A stretch of 50,246 nt of DNA, taken from Alphaproteobacteria bacterium (GTDB taxonomy: Bacteria > Pseudomonadota > Alphaproteobacteria > Reyranellales > Reyranellaceae). The DNA lies in NCBI GenBank assembly GCA_947474005.1, contig CANJHI010000019.1, forward strand, positions 1-50,246. Direction: 5' to 3'. Shown one piece after another: positions 6,999-14,660 of the stretch (positions are counted from its first letter, which is position 1; every line of letters starts with the position of its first letter). Under the pieces are notes generated by a model that worked only from the letters and a program-made list of their open reading frames with translations, did no database searches and had not been told where the DNA came from. Position numbers and translations under genes: made by a program.

Positions 6999-9041
6999 CT
7001 ATGCCGCGGCGACGGCCTTCCACGCACCGACTTCGAGCCAGGTGCTCTGGTAGGTGGCTCCTTCGCCCATGTCGGTGTAGCGGTCCGAGCACAGCATGTT
7101 GATGGTGCCCGAAACCGACTCGCCGGTCGGGCGCTGGCCGGGCACCAGCACGACGCCGGGCTGAATCTCGTCGGAAACTTTTAACACCAGGCCGATCTCG
7201 CCGCGGTCGTTGGACAGGCGCACCTCGGCGCCGTCCTTGAGGCCGCGCTTGGCGGCATCCTCGGGGTGCAGGACGCAGAAAGGCTTGCCCTCGCGGGCGC
7301 GCAGGAAGCCGACGCCGGAGAAGGCGGTGTGGGCCTGGAAGTAGCCCGGCGCCGTCAGCAGGCGCAGCGGCCACCTGGCGGCCTCGGCGACCTCGAATGC
7401 ATCGGGTGCCCAGTCGGGCATCGGCGGCAGGCCCTGCTTGGCGAGCTGTTCGGAATAGAATTCGAGCTTGCCCGACGGTGTCTTGAAGGGCTGGCCGTCC
7501 CAATCGTGCTTGATGTGGATCGGCTCGCCGGCGAACAGCTTGGCCGGCTCGGCCTTGGAGGCGGGGCCGGTCGAGCCCTTGAACAGCTCCTTCGCCACGT
7601 CCTGCGGCGATAGCGTGAAGATCCTGTCGGTGAGGCCCATGCGCTTGGCCAGCGCCTGCGCCACGTCGACATTGGAACGCGCTTCGCCCGCAGGCTCCGC
7701 GGCCTTCTGCCCCCACTGCATCCAGTAGGCGCCGTAGGCGCGGTAGAGATCGTCGGTCTCGAGGTAGCTCGCCGCCGGCAGCACGATGTCGGCGTACTTC
7801 GCGGTGTCGGTCATGAACGGGTCGTGCACGACGGTGAACAGGTCTTCGCGCGCGAGGCCCTTCTGGACCTTGTGGACCTCAGGGCAAGTGACAGCGGGAT
7901 TGTTGGCCGAGACGTAGAGCGCACGAAGCGGCGGGCCGTTCATGTTGAGAAGTTCTTCGCCGAGACGCAGGTGGTTCACCTGGCGTGCCGTCGCGGGGCC
8001 CGATGGCTTGCGCACCGCGGCGTAGTTGAGATCGCACGAGGCGGCCGTCAGCAGCAGCGAGCCGCCGCCCTTGACCGCGTAGTGGCCGCTCACGCCCGGC
8101 AGCAGTGCCACGGTGCGCAATGCCTGGCCGCCATGGGTGAGGCGGGTCATGCCCTCGCCGAGCCGGATCATCGCGGCCCCGGCCTTGCCGTACATCGACG
8201 CGAGCTTCTCGATGTCGGCCACGGGTAGGCCGGTGATCTCGGCCGTCCGCGCCGGCGTGAACTTCGGCAGAATTTCGCGCTCGACTCGCTCGAAGCCCAG
8301 CGTGTGCTCGGCGATATAGTCGCGGTCGGCATGGCCGTCGCGCACCAGGATGTGCATGACGCCCAGCGCCAGGGCGGCGTCGGTGCCGATGCGGATCGGT
8401 AGGTAGAGGTCGGCTGCCTTGGCGCTCCGCGTGCGGCGCGGGTCGATCACGACGATCGGCATGCCGCGCTTCTTGCGCTGCTCCTCGGCCAGCGCCCAGA
8501 AATGAACATTGGTCGCGGCGAGGTCGGCACCCCACGAGATCATCAGGTCGGAATGGACGACGTCCTCGGGATCGGCGCCGCCCACCGGGCCCACCGTCAC
8601 GTCCCACGCGGCCTCGCAGCAGGTGTCGCAGACCGTGCCGGCCTGCAGGCGCGAGGTGCCGAGCGCGTGGAACAGACCGTTCACCAGGCCGCGGTTCATC
8701 AGGCCCTGATGGGCGGAGTAGGCGTAGCCCAAGATGGCGAGCGGGCCGCTCTCCTCGATGATCGCCTTCCACTTGGCGGCGATCTCATCGAGCGCCTGGT
8801 CCCAGGTGATCGCCTTGAACTGGCCCGACCCCTTGGGGCCGGTGCGGCGGAGTGGCGTGGCGATGCGCTCGGGCGAATTCACCAGGTCGGCGTCGCGGTT
8901 GACCTTGCCGCAGGCAAAACCGGCCGTGTACGGGTGATCGGGGTCGCCCTTTACGCGCACGACCTTGCCGTCCTCGACATGGGCGATGAGCGAGCACATG
9001 TCGGGGCAGTCATGCGCACAAACGACTCGAACAGACTTCAC
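6999..9041 (-). CDS. Molybdopterin-dependent oxidoreductase (DMSO reductase family), copy 1
   Basis: A 680-residue cytoplasmic-type molybdoenzyme of the bis-MGD (DMSO reductase/BisC) family. The N-terminus has a 4Fe-4S site (CAHDCPDMC: Cys8, Cys12, Cys16, then Cys44 in GFACGK). There is no Tat signal before it. Molybdopterin-binding segments follow (DLMISWGADLAATN, VIDPRRTRSAKAADLYLPI), and the C-terminal molydopterin-dinucleotide-binding beta-barrel runs from about 560 (LRLLTAPGYFQAHTAFSG). A Cys-rich stretch (GTVCDTCCE) is at the position where the family places its Mo ligand. No partner electron-transfer subunit is adjacent. A second, only partly similar enzyme is at 14661. Substrate unknown. 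Confidence 0.88.
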   Translation of the reverse strand: MKSVRVVCAHDCPDMCSLIAHVEDGKVVRVKGDPDHPYTAGFACGKVNRDADLVNSPERIATPLRRTGPKGSGQFKAITWDQALDEIAAKWKAIIEESGPLAILGYAYSAHQGLMNRGLVNGLFHALGTSRLQAGTVCDTCCEAAWDVTVGPVGGADPEDVVHSDLMISWGADLAATNVHFWALAEEQRKKRGMPIVVIDPRRTRSAKAADLYLPIRIGTDAALALGVMHILVRDGHADRDYIAEHTLGFERVEREILPKFTPARTAEITGLPVADIEKLASMYGKAGAAMIRLGEGMTRLTHGGQALRTVALLPGVSGHYAVKGGGSLLLTAASCDLNYAAVRKPSGPATARQVNHLRLGEELLNMNGPPLRALYVSANNPAVTCPEVHKVQKGLAREDLFTVVHDPFMTDTAKYADIVLPAASYLETDDLYRAYGAYWMQWGQKAAEPAGEARSNVDVAQALAKRMGLTDRIFTLSPQDVAKELFKGSTGPASKAEPAKLFAGEPIHIKHDWDGQPFKTPSGKLEFYSEQLAKQGLPPMPDWAPDAFEVAEAARWPLRLLTAPGYFQAHTAFSGVGFLRAREGKPFCVLHPEDAAKRGLKDGAEVRLSNDRGEIGLVLKVSDEIQPGVVLVPGQRPTGESVSGTINMLCSDRYTDMGEGATYQSTWLEVGAWKAVAAA

Positions 9042-9105
9042 CGCGCCATCTCCCCAAAAAGGATTGTGGCGAGCAGTCTAGCAGAGGCTCGAGAAGAACT
9101 CGGCC

Positions 9106-9408
9106 TTAGTTCTTCTTGGCTGCAGCCTTAGCTGGCTTGTCTTCGGGCTTGGCGCCCGACGACTTGATGCCCGCGCCCATGGCGGCGGTGGCGGTGCCGG
9201 TCATGCCGAAGCGATCCTTGAAGCGCTGCACGCGCCCGCCGCGATCGATGCTCTGGCGCACGCCGGTCCAGGCCGGGTGGGTCTTCGGATCGATGTCGAG
9301 GCGCATGCTGGCGCCTTCCTTGCCCCAAGTCGACTTCGTCTCGAAAGACGTGCCGTCGGTCATCACCACGGTGATCTTGTGGTAGGCGGGGTGAATCTTG
9401 TCTTTCAT
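9106..9408 (-). CDS. rpmE: 50S ribosomal protein L31
   Basis: A 100-residue L31. The core ([20 protein letters not shown], then KTHPAWTG) is diagnostic. It lacks the zinc-binding cysteines of C+ type L31 and instead ends in a basic, Lys/Ala/Pro-rich tail (KPAKAAAKK), which is common in alphaproteobacteria. The ATG at 9408 follows a GGAGAAGG ribosome site. A near-consensus promoter lies about 60 bases upstream, so it is probably a strong monocistronic gene. About 60 bases separate it from the molybdoenzyme gene downstream. Confidence 0.95.
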   Translation of the reverse strand: MKDKIHPAYHKITVVMTDGTSFETKSTWGKEGASMRLDIDPKTHPAWTGVRQSIDRGGRVQRFKDRFGMTGTATAAMGAGIKSSGAKPEDKPAKAAAKKN

Positions 9409-9465
9409 GAACCTTCTCCAGCGCTTCGAGGCCGATTTCCGACCGGCCGGCGCAATAGGGCGCGG

Positions 9466-9494
9466 TGTATAGCGGCCCGGGGCCCCCGTTTCAA
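9466..9494 (-). promoter_or_regulatory. Sigma-70 type promoter of rpmE
   Basis: On the minus strand TTGAAA (9489-9494) and TATACA (9466-9471) are separated by exactly 17 bases, matching 5 of 6 and 5 of 6 consensus positions. The predicted start is near 9459, which leaves a leader of about 50 bases ending in the GGAGAAGG site of rpmE. This is the best promoter match I found in the window. Confidence 0.7.
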
Positions 9495-9551
9495 GGGACC
9501 CTGACAAGCCGGTTGTCCGGCCCCCGCCGGGCCTGTAGACCGACCGGGCCC

Positions 9552-9857
9552 ATGGCCGACACGTCCTTCGAAAGCCTCGCCGACAGCCTGCTCGCCGCCC
9601 TCGAAGAGGGAATCGGCGACCATACGGATGCCGAACTGCAGGGAGGCGTCCTGACGGTCGAAGGGGACGGCGGTGTCTGGCTGGTCAACAAGCACGCCCC
9701 GACGCAGCAGATCTGGCTGAGCTCTCCCAAGTCAGGCGCGCGGCACTACGCCTTCGATGGCGCCTCGGGACAATGGCGGGACACGCGGGGCGGCGACGAC
9801 CTGCTGGCCGTTCTCTCCACTGAACTGGGCGTGGCTCTTGTCTGGCGGGCGCCGTGA
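9552..9857 (+). CDS. cyaY: Iron donor / frataxin-like protein CyaY
   Basis: A 101-residue bacterial frataxin, an iron-binding modulator of Fe-S cluster assembly. Recognisable are the acidic first helix ([19 protein letters not shown]), the strand [20 protein letters not shown], the motif [15 protein letters not shown] and the tail segment with W ([14 protein letters not shown]). The ATG at 9552 gives the normal frataxin N-terminus. The gene overlaps the next one by GTGA (9854-9857), a sign of translational coupling with the ABC exporter, although no functional link between the two is established. Confidence 0.88.
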   Translation: MADTSFESLADSLLAALEEGIGDHTDAELQGGVLTVEGDGGVWLVNKHAPTQQIWLSSPKSGARHYAFDGASGQWRDTRGGDDLLAVLSTELGVALVWRAP

Positions 9858-11611
9858 ACCGGATGAACGGCCTCGGCCTGCTGTGGCCTTATCTCAAGCC
9901 CTATCGCGGCCGGGTGGTGCTGGCGACGCTGTCGCTCCTGGTCGCCGCCGGCACCGTGCTGGCGTTCGGCGCCTGCCTCAGGGCGCTGATCGACCGCGGC
10001 TTCGCCCAGGGCCGGCCCGACATCCTGAATTATGCGCTGGCGTCGCTGCTGGCCGTCGCCGTCGTGCTGGCGATCGCCTCGGGCGCGCGCTTCTATCTCG
10101 TGTCGTGGCTGGGCGAACGCGTCGTCGGCGACTTGCGCAAGGACCTGTTCGCCCATGTCGTGCGGCTGGGTCCTGCGTGGTTCGAGATCAAGCGCTCGGG
10201 CGACGTCATGAGCCGCATCTCGGCCGACGCCCAGCTCATCGAGCAGGTGATCGGCTCGTCGGCCTCGGTGGCGTTGCGCAATTCGCTGATGTGCGTCGGC
10301 GGCATCGTCATGCTGGTCGTCACCAACCCCAAGCTCGCGCTGCTGGCGCTAGCGGTGGTGCCGCTCACCGTGGTGCCGATCGTGCTGTTCGGCCGCAAGG
10401 TCCGGGCGCTGTCGCGCGAGGCCCAGGCGCGGATGGCCGACATGGTGTCGGAGGGCGGCGAGACGCTCGATGCGGTGCGCACCGTGCAAGCCTTTGCCCA
10501 GGAGGATCGCGCCGCTCAGCGTTTTGGCAAGGCGGCCGAGCGCGCCTTTGCCGCCGCCGTCCAGCGCATCACGCGGCGCGCCATCATGACCACGCTGGTG
10601 ATCTTCATCGTCTTTTCCGCCGTGGGCTTCCTGCTGTGGATGGGCGGCCACGACGTGCTGACCGGCCGCATCAGCGCCGGCGACCTCACGGCCTTCGTCT
10701 TCTACGCCGTCCTGGTCGCGAGTTCTGGCGGTGCCATCAGCGAGACCATCGGCGACCTGCAGCGCGCCTCGGGGGCCGCCGAGCGACTCGCGGAGTTGGC
10801 TTCGGAGCCGCCGGTCCTGGTCGAGCCTGCCAATCCAGCATCGCTGCCCAAGCCGACGCAGGGCACCGTCGCCTTCGACGCGGTCTCCTTCCGTTATCCG
10901 ACGCGGCCCGACTCGCTGGCGCTCGACCGCTTCGACCTTGCCGTGGCGCCGGGCGAGACGATGGCCATCGTCGGCCCCTCGGGCGCCGGCAAGACCACGG
11001 TCTTCAACCTGCTGCTGCGCTTCTACGATCCCGAGGCCGGCACCATCCGGGTCGACGGCGTCGATATCCGCGAGCTCAGGTTCGCCGAGCTGCGCCGCAC
11101 GCTCGCCATCGTGCCGCAGGAGCCGGTGCTGTTCAGCGCCTCGGTCGCCGACAATATCCGCTACGGCCGGCCCGACGCCTCCGATTCAGAGGTCCGCGCC
11201 GCCGCCGATGCCGCCTCGGCGACGGGTTTCATCGAGACGCTGCCGCAGGGCTTTGCCACCGATCTCGGCGTTCGCGGGCTGCGCCTGTCGGGCGGCCAGC
11301 GCCAGCGCCTGGCCATTGCCCGGGCGCTGCTCTGCGATCCCGCCATCCTGATGCTCGACGAGGCGACCAGCGCGCTCGATGCCGAGAGCGAACTGGCCGT
11401 CCAGCAGGCGCTCGACCGGCTGATGCACAAGCGCACGACGCTGGTGATCGCCCACCGTCTTGCCACTGTCCAAAAGGCCGACAGGATCGTCGTGGTCGAC
11501 GGCGGCCGGGTGGTCGATGTCGGCCGGCATGCCGATCTGGTGCGCCGGGGCGGGCTCTATGCCCGACTGGCTGAGTTGCAGTTCAATCTGCCAGCGGCGG
11601 CGGCGGACTAA
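9854..11611 (+). CDS. ABC exporter, fused permease/ATPase (MsbA/LmrA-like)
   Basis: A 585-residue half-transporter. Residues 1-320 form the six-helix exporter membrane domain. The ATPase domain carries Walker A (GPSGAGKTT, about residue 375), the signature LSGGQRQRLAIARAL (about 478), Walker B (AILMLDEATSALD, about 497) and the H-loop (LVIAHRLAT). It should work as a homodimer in the inner membrane. Close relatives in alphaproteobacteria are annotated as lipid A or multidrug exporters; the substrate cannot be told from sequence. The GTG start overlaps the cyaY stop codon. An ATG at 9863 is an alternative. It is convergent with the acyl-CoA synthetase. Confidence 0.92.
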   Translation: MNRMNGLGLLWPYLKPYRGRVVLATLSLLVAAGTVLAFGACLRALIDRGFAQGRPDILNYALASLLAVAVVLAIASGARFYLVSWLGERVVGDLRKDLFAHVVRLGPAWFEIKRSGDVMSRISADAQLIEQVIGSSASVALRNSLMCVGGIVMLVVTNPKLALLALAVVPLTVVPIVLFGRKVRALSREAQARMADMVSEGGETLDAVRTVQAFAQEDRAAQRFGKAAERAFAAAVQRITRRAIMTTLVIFIVFSAVGFLLWMGGHDVLTGRISAGDLTAFVFYAVLVASSGGAISETIGDLQRASGAAERLAELASEPPVLVEPANPASLPKPTQGTVAFDAVSFRYPTRPDSLALDRFDLAVAPGETMAIVGPSGAGKTTVFNLLLRFYDPEAGTIRVDGVDIRELRFAELRRTLAIVPQEPVLFSASVADNIRYGRPDASDSEVRAAADAASATGFIETLPQGFATDLGVRGLRLSGGQRQRLAIARALLCDPAILMLDEATSALDAESELAVQQALDRLMHKRTTLVIAHRLATVQKADRIVVVDGGRVVDVGRHADLVRRGGLYARLAELQFNLPAAAAD

Positions 11612-11661
11612 TCCGATGTTCCGTCATTTTGACAGTAGCAAATTTCATCTATGGTCTCCCC

Positions 11662-13302
11662 TTAGGGTCGCTTTCGAGCCTTCTGCTCGGCATCCAGGCG
11701 GCGAAGTTCCCGGCGCATGATCTTGCCAGTGGTGGTGAGCGGCAGCTCGGCCACGAAGTCGACTTCGCGGGGATACTCGTGGGCGGCGAGCCGGATTTTT
11801 ACGAAATTGGCCAGGTCGGCCTTCAGAGCGTCGTTGGCCGCGATCTCGGGCCGGAGTTGCACGAAGGCTTTGACGATCTCGGTGCGCACCGGATCGGGCA
11901 CGCCGACCACGCCGACCATGGCGACGGCCGGGTGCTTCATCAGGCATTCCTCGATCTCGCCCGGGCCGATGCGGTAGCCGCCCGACGTGATGACGTCGTC
12001 GTCGCGGCTTTTGAAGAAAACATAGCCGTCTTCGTCGATGCGGCCGAGGTCGCCGGTCAGCAGCCAGTCGCCGGCATACTTGCGCGCGGTAGCCTCGGGA
12101 TTGCGCCAGTACTCCAGCATGACGATGGGATCGTGCCGCCAGCCGGCGATCTGGCCGTCCTCGCCGGGCGGCAGGACGTTGCCCTCGCCATCGACGATCG
12201 CGACCTTGCGGCCGGGGCAGGCACGACCGCACGAGCCGGGCCGCACCTCGAACCACTCCGGCGAGTTGAGCGTCATCAGGTTCATCTCGGTCTGGCCGTA
12301 GCCTTCGGAGATGGTGGTGCCGAAGATGTCGCGGCCCCACGCCAGCAGCTCCTCGCCCATCGCCTCGCCGCCGGTGAAGAGGGCGCGGAGCGCGTAGTCC
12401 CAGCGCTCGGTCGGCCGGCTCACCTGCCGCATCATCTTGAGCGCGGTGGGTGGGATGAAGCTCACGCCGACCTTGTGTTTTGCCAGCAGCGCGAAGGCAC
12501 GCTCGGGATCGAACTTGGCGAAGCGATGCGCCAGTACCGGCGTGCCATAGTACCATGCCGGGAACAGCGCATCGTAGAGGCCTGCGATCCACGCCCATTC
12601 GGCCGGCGTCCACATCACCTCGTTGCCGCGCGGCCAGTGGCTCAGCATCTGTTCCACCGCCGGGATGCAGCCCAGCATCATGCGATGGGCGTGCAGCGCG
12701 CCCTTGGGCTGGCCGGTCGTGCCCGAGGTGTAGATCAGCAGCGCCGGATCCTCGGCCGCAGTATCGACGGTGGCGAAACGGTCGGACGCCGCCTCCAGCA
12801 GGCGGTCCCAGTCGAGAAAGGCGCTGCCATGGGCGCCGGCGCCGATCACGATGATCGTCTTGAGGTGCGGCAGGCGTTCGCGCACCGCCAACACCTTGGG
12901 AAGCTGGCTCATGTCGGTCACGATCGCCGACGCCTCGGCATTGGCCAGGCGGTATTCCAGCGCCTCCTCGCCGAACAGGGTGAACAGCGGCAACACGATC
13001 GCGCCCATGCGGTAGCCGGCGAGGTGACAGAGCGTGAGTTCCGCGCCCTGGCTCAGGAATACGCCGACGCGATCGCCTTTCGACACGCCGCGCGCGCTGA
13101 GGGCATTGGCGAGCCGCGAGCTGGCCGCCAGCAACTGCCCAAAAGTCCAGTTGCGGACGCTGCCGTCGGCATTCTCCACGATCATCGCCAAGGCGTCGGG
13201 TGGATGGCGCTCGCAGACCGCACGGCCGATGTTGAAGCGCTCGGGCTTGGGCCAGCGGAACTGCCGCATGGCGTCGTCATAGGAGAGACCGCGGGGAATC
13301 AT
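11662..13302 (-). CDS. AMP-dependent acyl-CoA synthetase
   Basis: A 546-residue adenylate-forming ligase that activates a carboxylic acid as acyl-AMP and then transfers it to CoA. Motifs in order: the P-loop YTSGTTGQPKGALHAH, GYGQTEMN, the hinge-side TGDLG, GYRIGPGEIEE and the catalytic-lysine region TTTGKIMRREL near the C-terminus. The whole resembles the acetyl/medium-chain acyl-CoA synthetase branch rather than long-chain FadD. ATG 13302 is preferred to an in-frame TTG 9 bases upstream because GGAGG at about 13314-13318 is otherwise too close. The gene lies 17 bases downstream of the GNAT/ClpP-like gene, so the two are probably cotranscribed. Confidence 0.9.
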   Translation of the reverse strand: MIPRGLSYDDAMRQFRWPKPERFNIGRAVCERHPPDALAMIVENADGSVRNWTFGQLLAASSRLANALSARGVSKGDRVGVFLSQGAELTLCHLAGYRMGAIVLPLFTLFGEEALEYRLANAEASAIVTDMSQLPKVLAVRERLPHLKTIIVIGAGAHGSAFLDWDRLLEAASDRFATVDTAAEDPALLIYTSGTTGQPKGALHAHRMMLGCIPAVEQMLSHWPRGNEVMWTPAEWAWIAGLYDALFPAWYYGTPVLAHRFAKFDPERAFALLAKHKVGVSFIPPTALKMMRQVSRPTERWDYALRALFTGGEAMGEELLAWGRDIFGTTISEGYGQTEMNLMTLNSPEWFEVRPGSCGRACPGRKVAIVDGEGNVLPPGEDGQIAGWRHDPIVMLEYWRNPEATARKYAGDWLLTGDLGRIDEDGYVFFKSRDDDVITSGGYRIGPGEIEECLMKHPAVAMVGVVGVPDPVRTEIVKAFVQLRPEIAANDALKADLANFVKIRLAAHEYPREVDFVAELPLTTTGKIMRRELRRLDAEQKARKRP

Positions 13303-13319
13303 GTGTGGCAAAACCTCCG

Positions 13320-14582
13320 TCAGCGATTTACGCGCCTGATGACGCGTGCCGCCAGCAATTCCTCCGGCGTCGGCACCCAGATCGAATCGCCCGGCGTGTC
13401 GAGTACGCGCTGGGCGAAATCGGGGGCGACCCCGGCGCTCATCGTGAGGTACCGTTTCATGTCGCGATTGGCCTCGAACATGTCGTCAGCGCTCATGCCG
13501 GGGAAGCTGGCGCGATGGAAGCCGAGCCTGGCGCCGGCTGAGATGCTGCGATCGGCGCCGCCCAGGAAGGCGATGGTGCAGGCCGAGGCGCAGACGGTAT
13601 CGACCCGCGTGGCGAGGCGACGGTTGCGGATCAGGCGGCCGATCTCGAAGCCCGCGCCCATGCGTCCGCCGGGGCCGGCCAGCACGACCTCGCGGATCTT
13701 GGGGTTCTGCTCCAGCGCCCGCTTGACCGCCTGTTCGCTGCCCATGCCGTAGGTTCCGTCGACATGGAGCGTGGATCCGTCGGGACTCACGGATACGGAG
13801 AGATCGCTCAGTTCTTCGTCGCCGCTATAGATGTTCCACAGCTCGGCGAGCGCCGGGACGGCGCGGTCGTAGAGCAGGGCGCCGATGGCGAGAACGGAGA
13901 CAGTCGCGGCGACAACCGCGAGCAGGGGGAGCAGACCTCCACCGCGTCGTCGGGCAGCGACGGCGGTGAGCGCGATCTGCCAGACGGCGAATACCGAGGT
14001 GCCGGCGCAAAGGATGGCTGGCGCCACGATGTGGAGCAAAGTGGTCTGGCTGCCGCTGAACACCGCCAGTGAGACGCTGCCGAGGCCGATCAGCAGGGCA
14101 ATCGCTGCCCAGATGCCTCGATAGTAGAGAGTCTGCGCGGGCGAGGCGGTGCCGTCGCGCATGAGAGGAACCCCGACCGCTTCGAGATGATCGCGGGCGC
14201 GTGCAAGCGCGCCGGTCGAAATCGTCTTGAGGCCATCGACATAACCCAGCGAGGCCGCGAAGTCGTCCGGCACCGCGCTCCGAGGCAGGCGGACCTTGCG
14301 AACGCCGACGGCGCGTGCGGCGGCTTCGGCGAATGCGATCAGCGTTCGGACATGCTCGGGCGTTCCCGTCGCGGCCGTGACCAGGTGCTCGATCCGCAGC
14401 TGATCGCCATGCTGGACCAGATCGATGACGGCGAATGGGCCGGCCTCGCCGTCGATCAAGAAGGTCGCGCGATTGTCGGCGATCGCCGGAGGCGGGACGC
14501 CCGGCGCAAATGTCGCGATCGCCCCGGCATCGGCCGGCGTGGCACGGCGAACGCTGCCGACTTCTGTGGGCTCTTCAGACAC
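13320..14582 (-). CDS. Fusion protein: GNAT-like domain, three membrane helices, ClpP-like periplasmic domain
   Basis: The 420-residue product has three parts. Residues 10-125 look like a GNAT N-acetyltransferase fold (VRRATPADAGAIATF, then LIAFAEAAARAVGVRKVRLP and ASLGYVDG). Residues 155-245 hold three membrane segments. Residues 260-420 match the ClpP/signal-peptide-peptidase-like group (COG3904): VVLAGPGGRMGAGFEIGRLI, then VDTVCASACTIAFLGGADR with the likely nucleophile Ser333, and LGFHRASFPGM. The GTG at 14582 is chosen because AGGAGAG lies 8 bases before it; the open frame upstream has no ribosome site. It is divergent from the second molybdoenzyme with only 78 bases between starts. The catalytic role of either soluble domain is inferred. 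Confidence 0.75.
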   Translation of the reverse strand: MSEEPTEVGSVRRATPADAGAIATFAPGVPPPAIADNRATFLIDGEAGPFAVIDLVQHGDQLRIEHLVTAATGTPEHVRTLIAFAEAAARAVGVRKVRLPRSAVPDDFAASLGYVDGLKTISTGALARARDHLEAVGVPLMRDGTASPAQTLYYRGIWAAIALLIGLGSVSLAVFSGSQTTLLHIVAPAILCAGTSVFAVWQIALTAVAARRRGGGLLPLLAVVAATVSVLAIGALLYDRAVPALAELWNIYSGDEELSDLSVSVSPDGSTLHVDGTYGMGSEQAVKRALEQNPKIREVVLAGPGGRMGAGFEIGRLIRNRRLATRVDTVCASACTIAFLGGADRSISAGARLGFHRASFPGMSADDMFEANRDMKRYLTMSAGVAPDFAQRVLDTPGDSIWVPTPEELLAARVIRRVNR

Positions 14583-14660
14583 GCTGGACTCTCTCCTGAA
14601 GCACGCTTTGTCCTGATGCGCGCCGGCTGTATGCTGCGGCAGTTCTCGCGGAGCGTCCAC

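Noticed and set aside
9757..11574. A 605-codon frame overlapping the ABC exporter in another frame
   Set aside because: The exporter frame has Walker A, signature and Walker B motifs; the other is Arg-rich shadow sequence.
11629..13752. A long open plus-strand frame (707 codons) opposite the acyl-CoA synthetase
   Set aside because: It is antisense to a gene with complete adenylation motifs; its product is Arg/Ala/His-rich without any domain. Long antisense frames are expected at this GC content.
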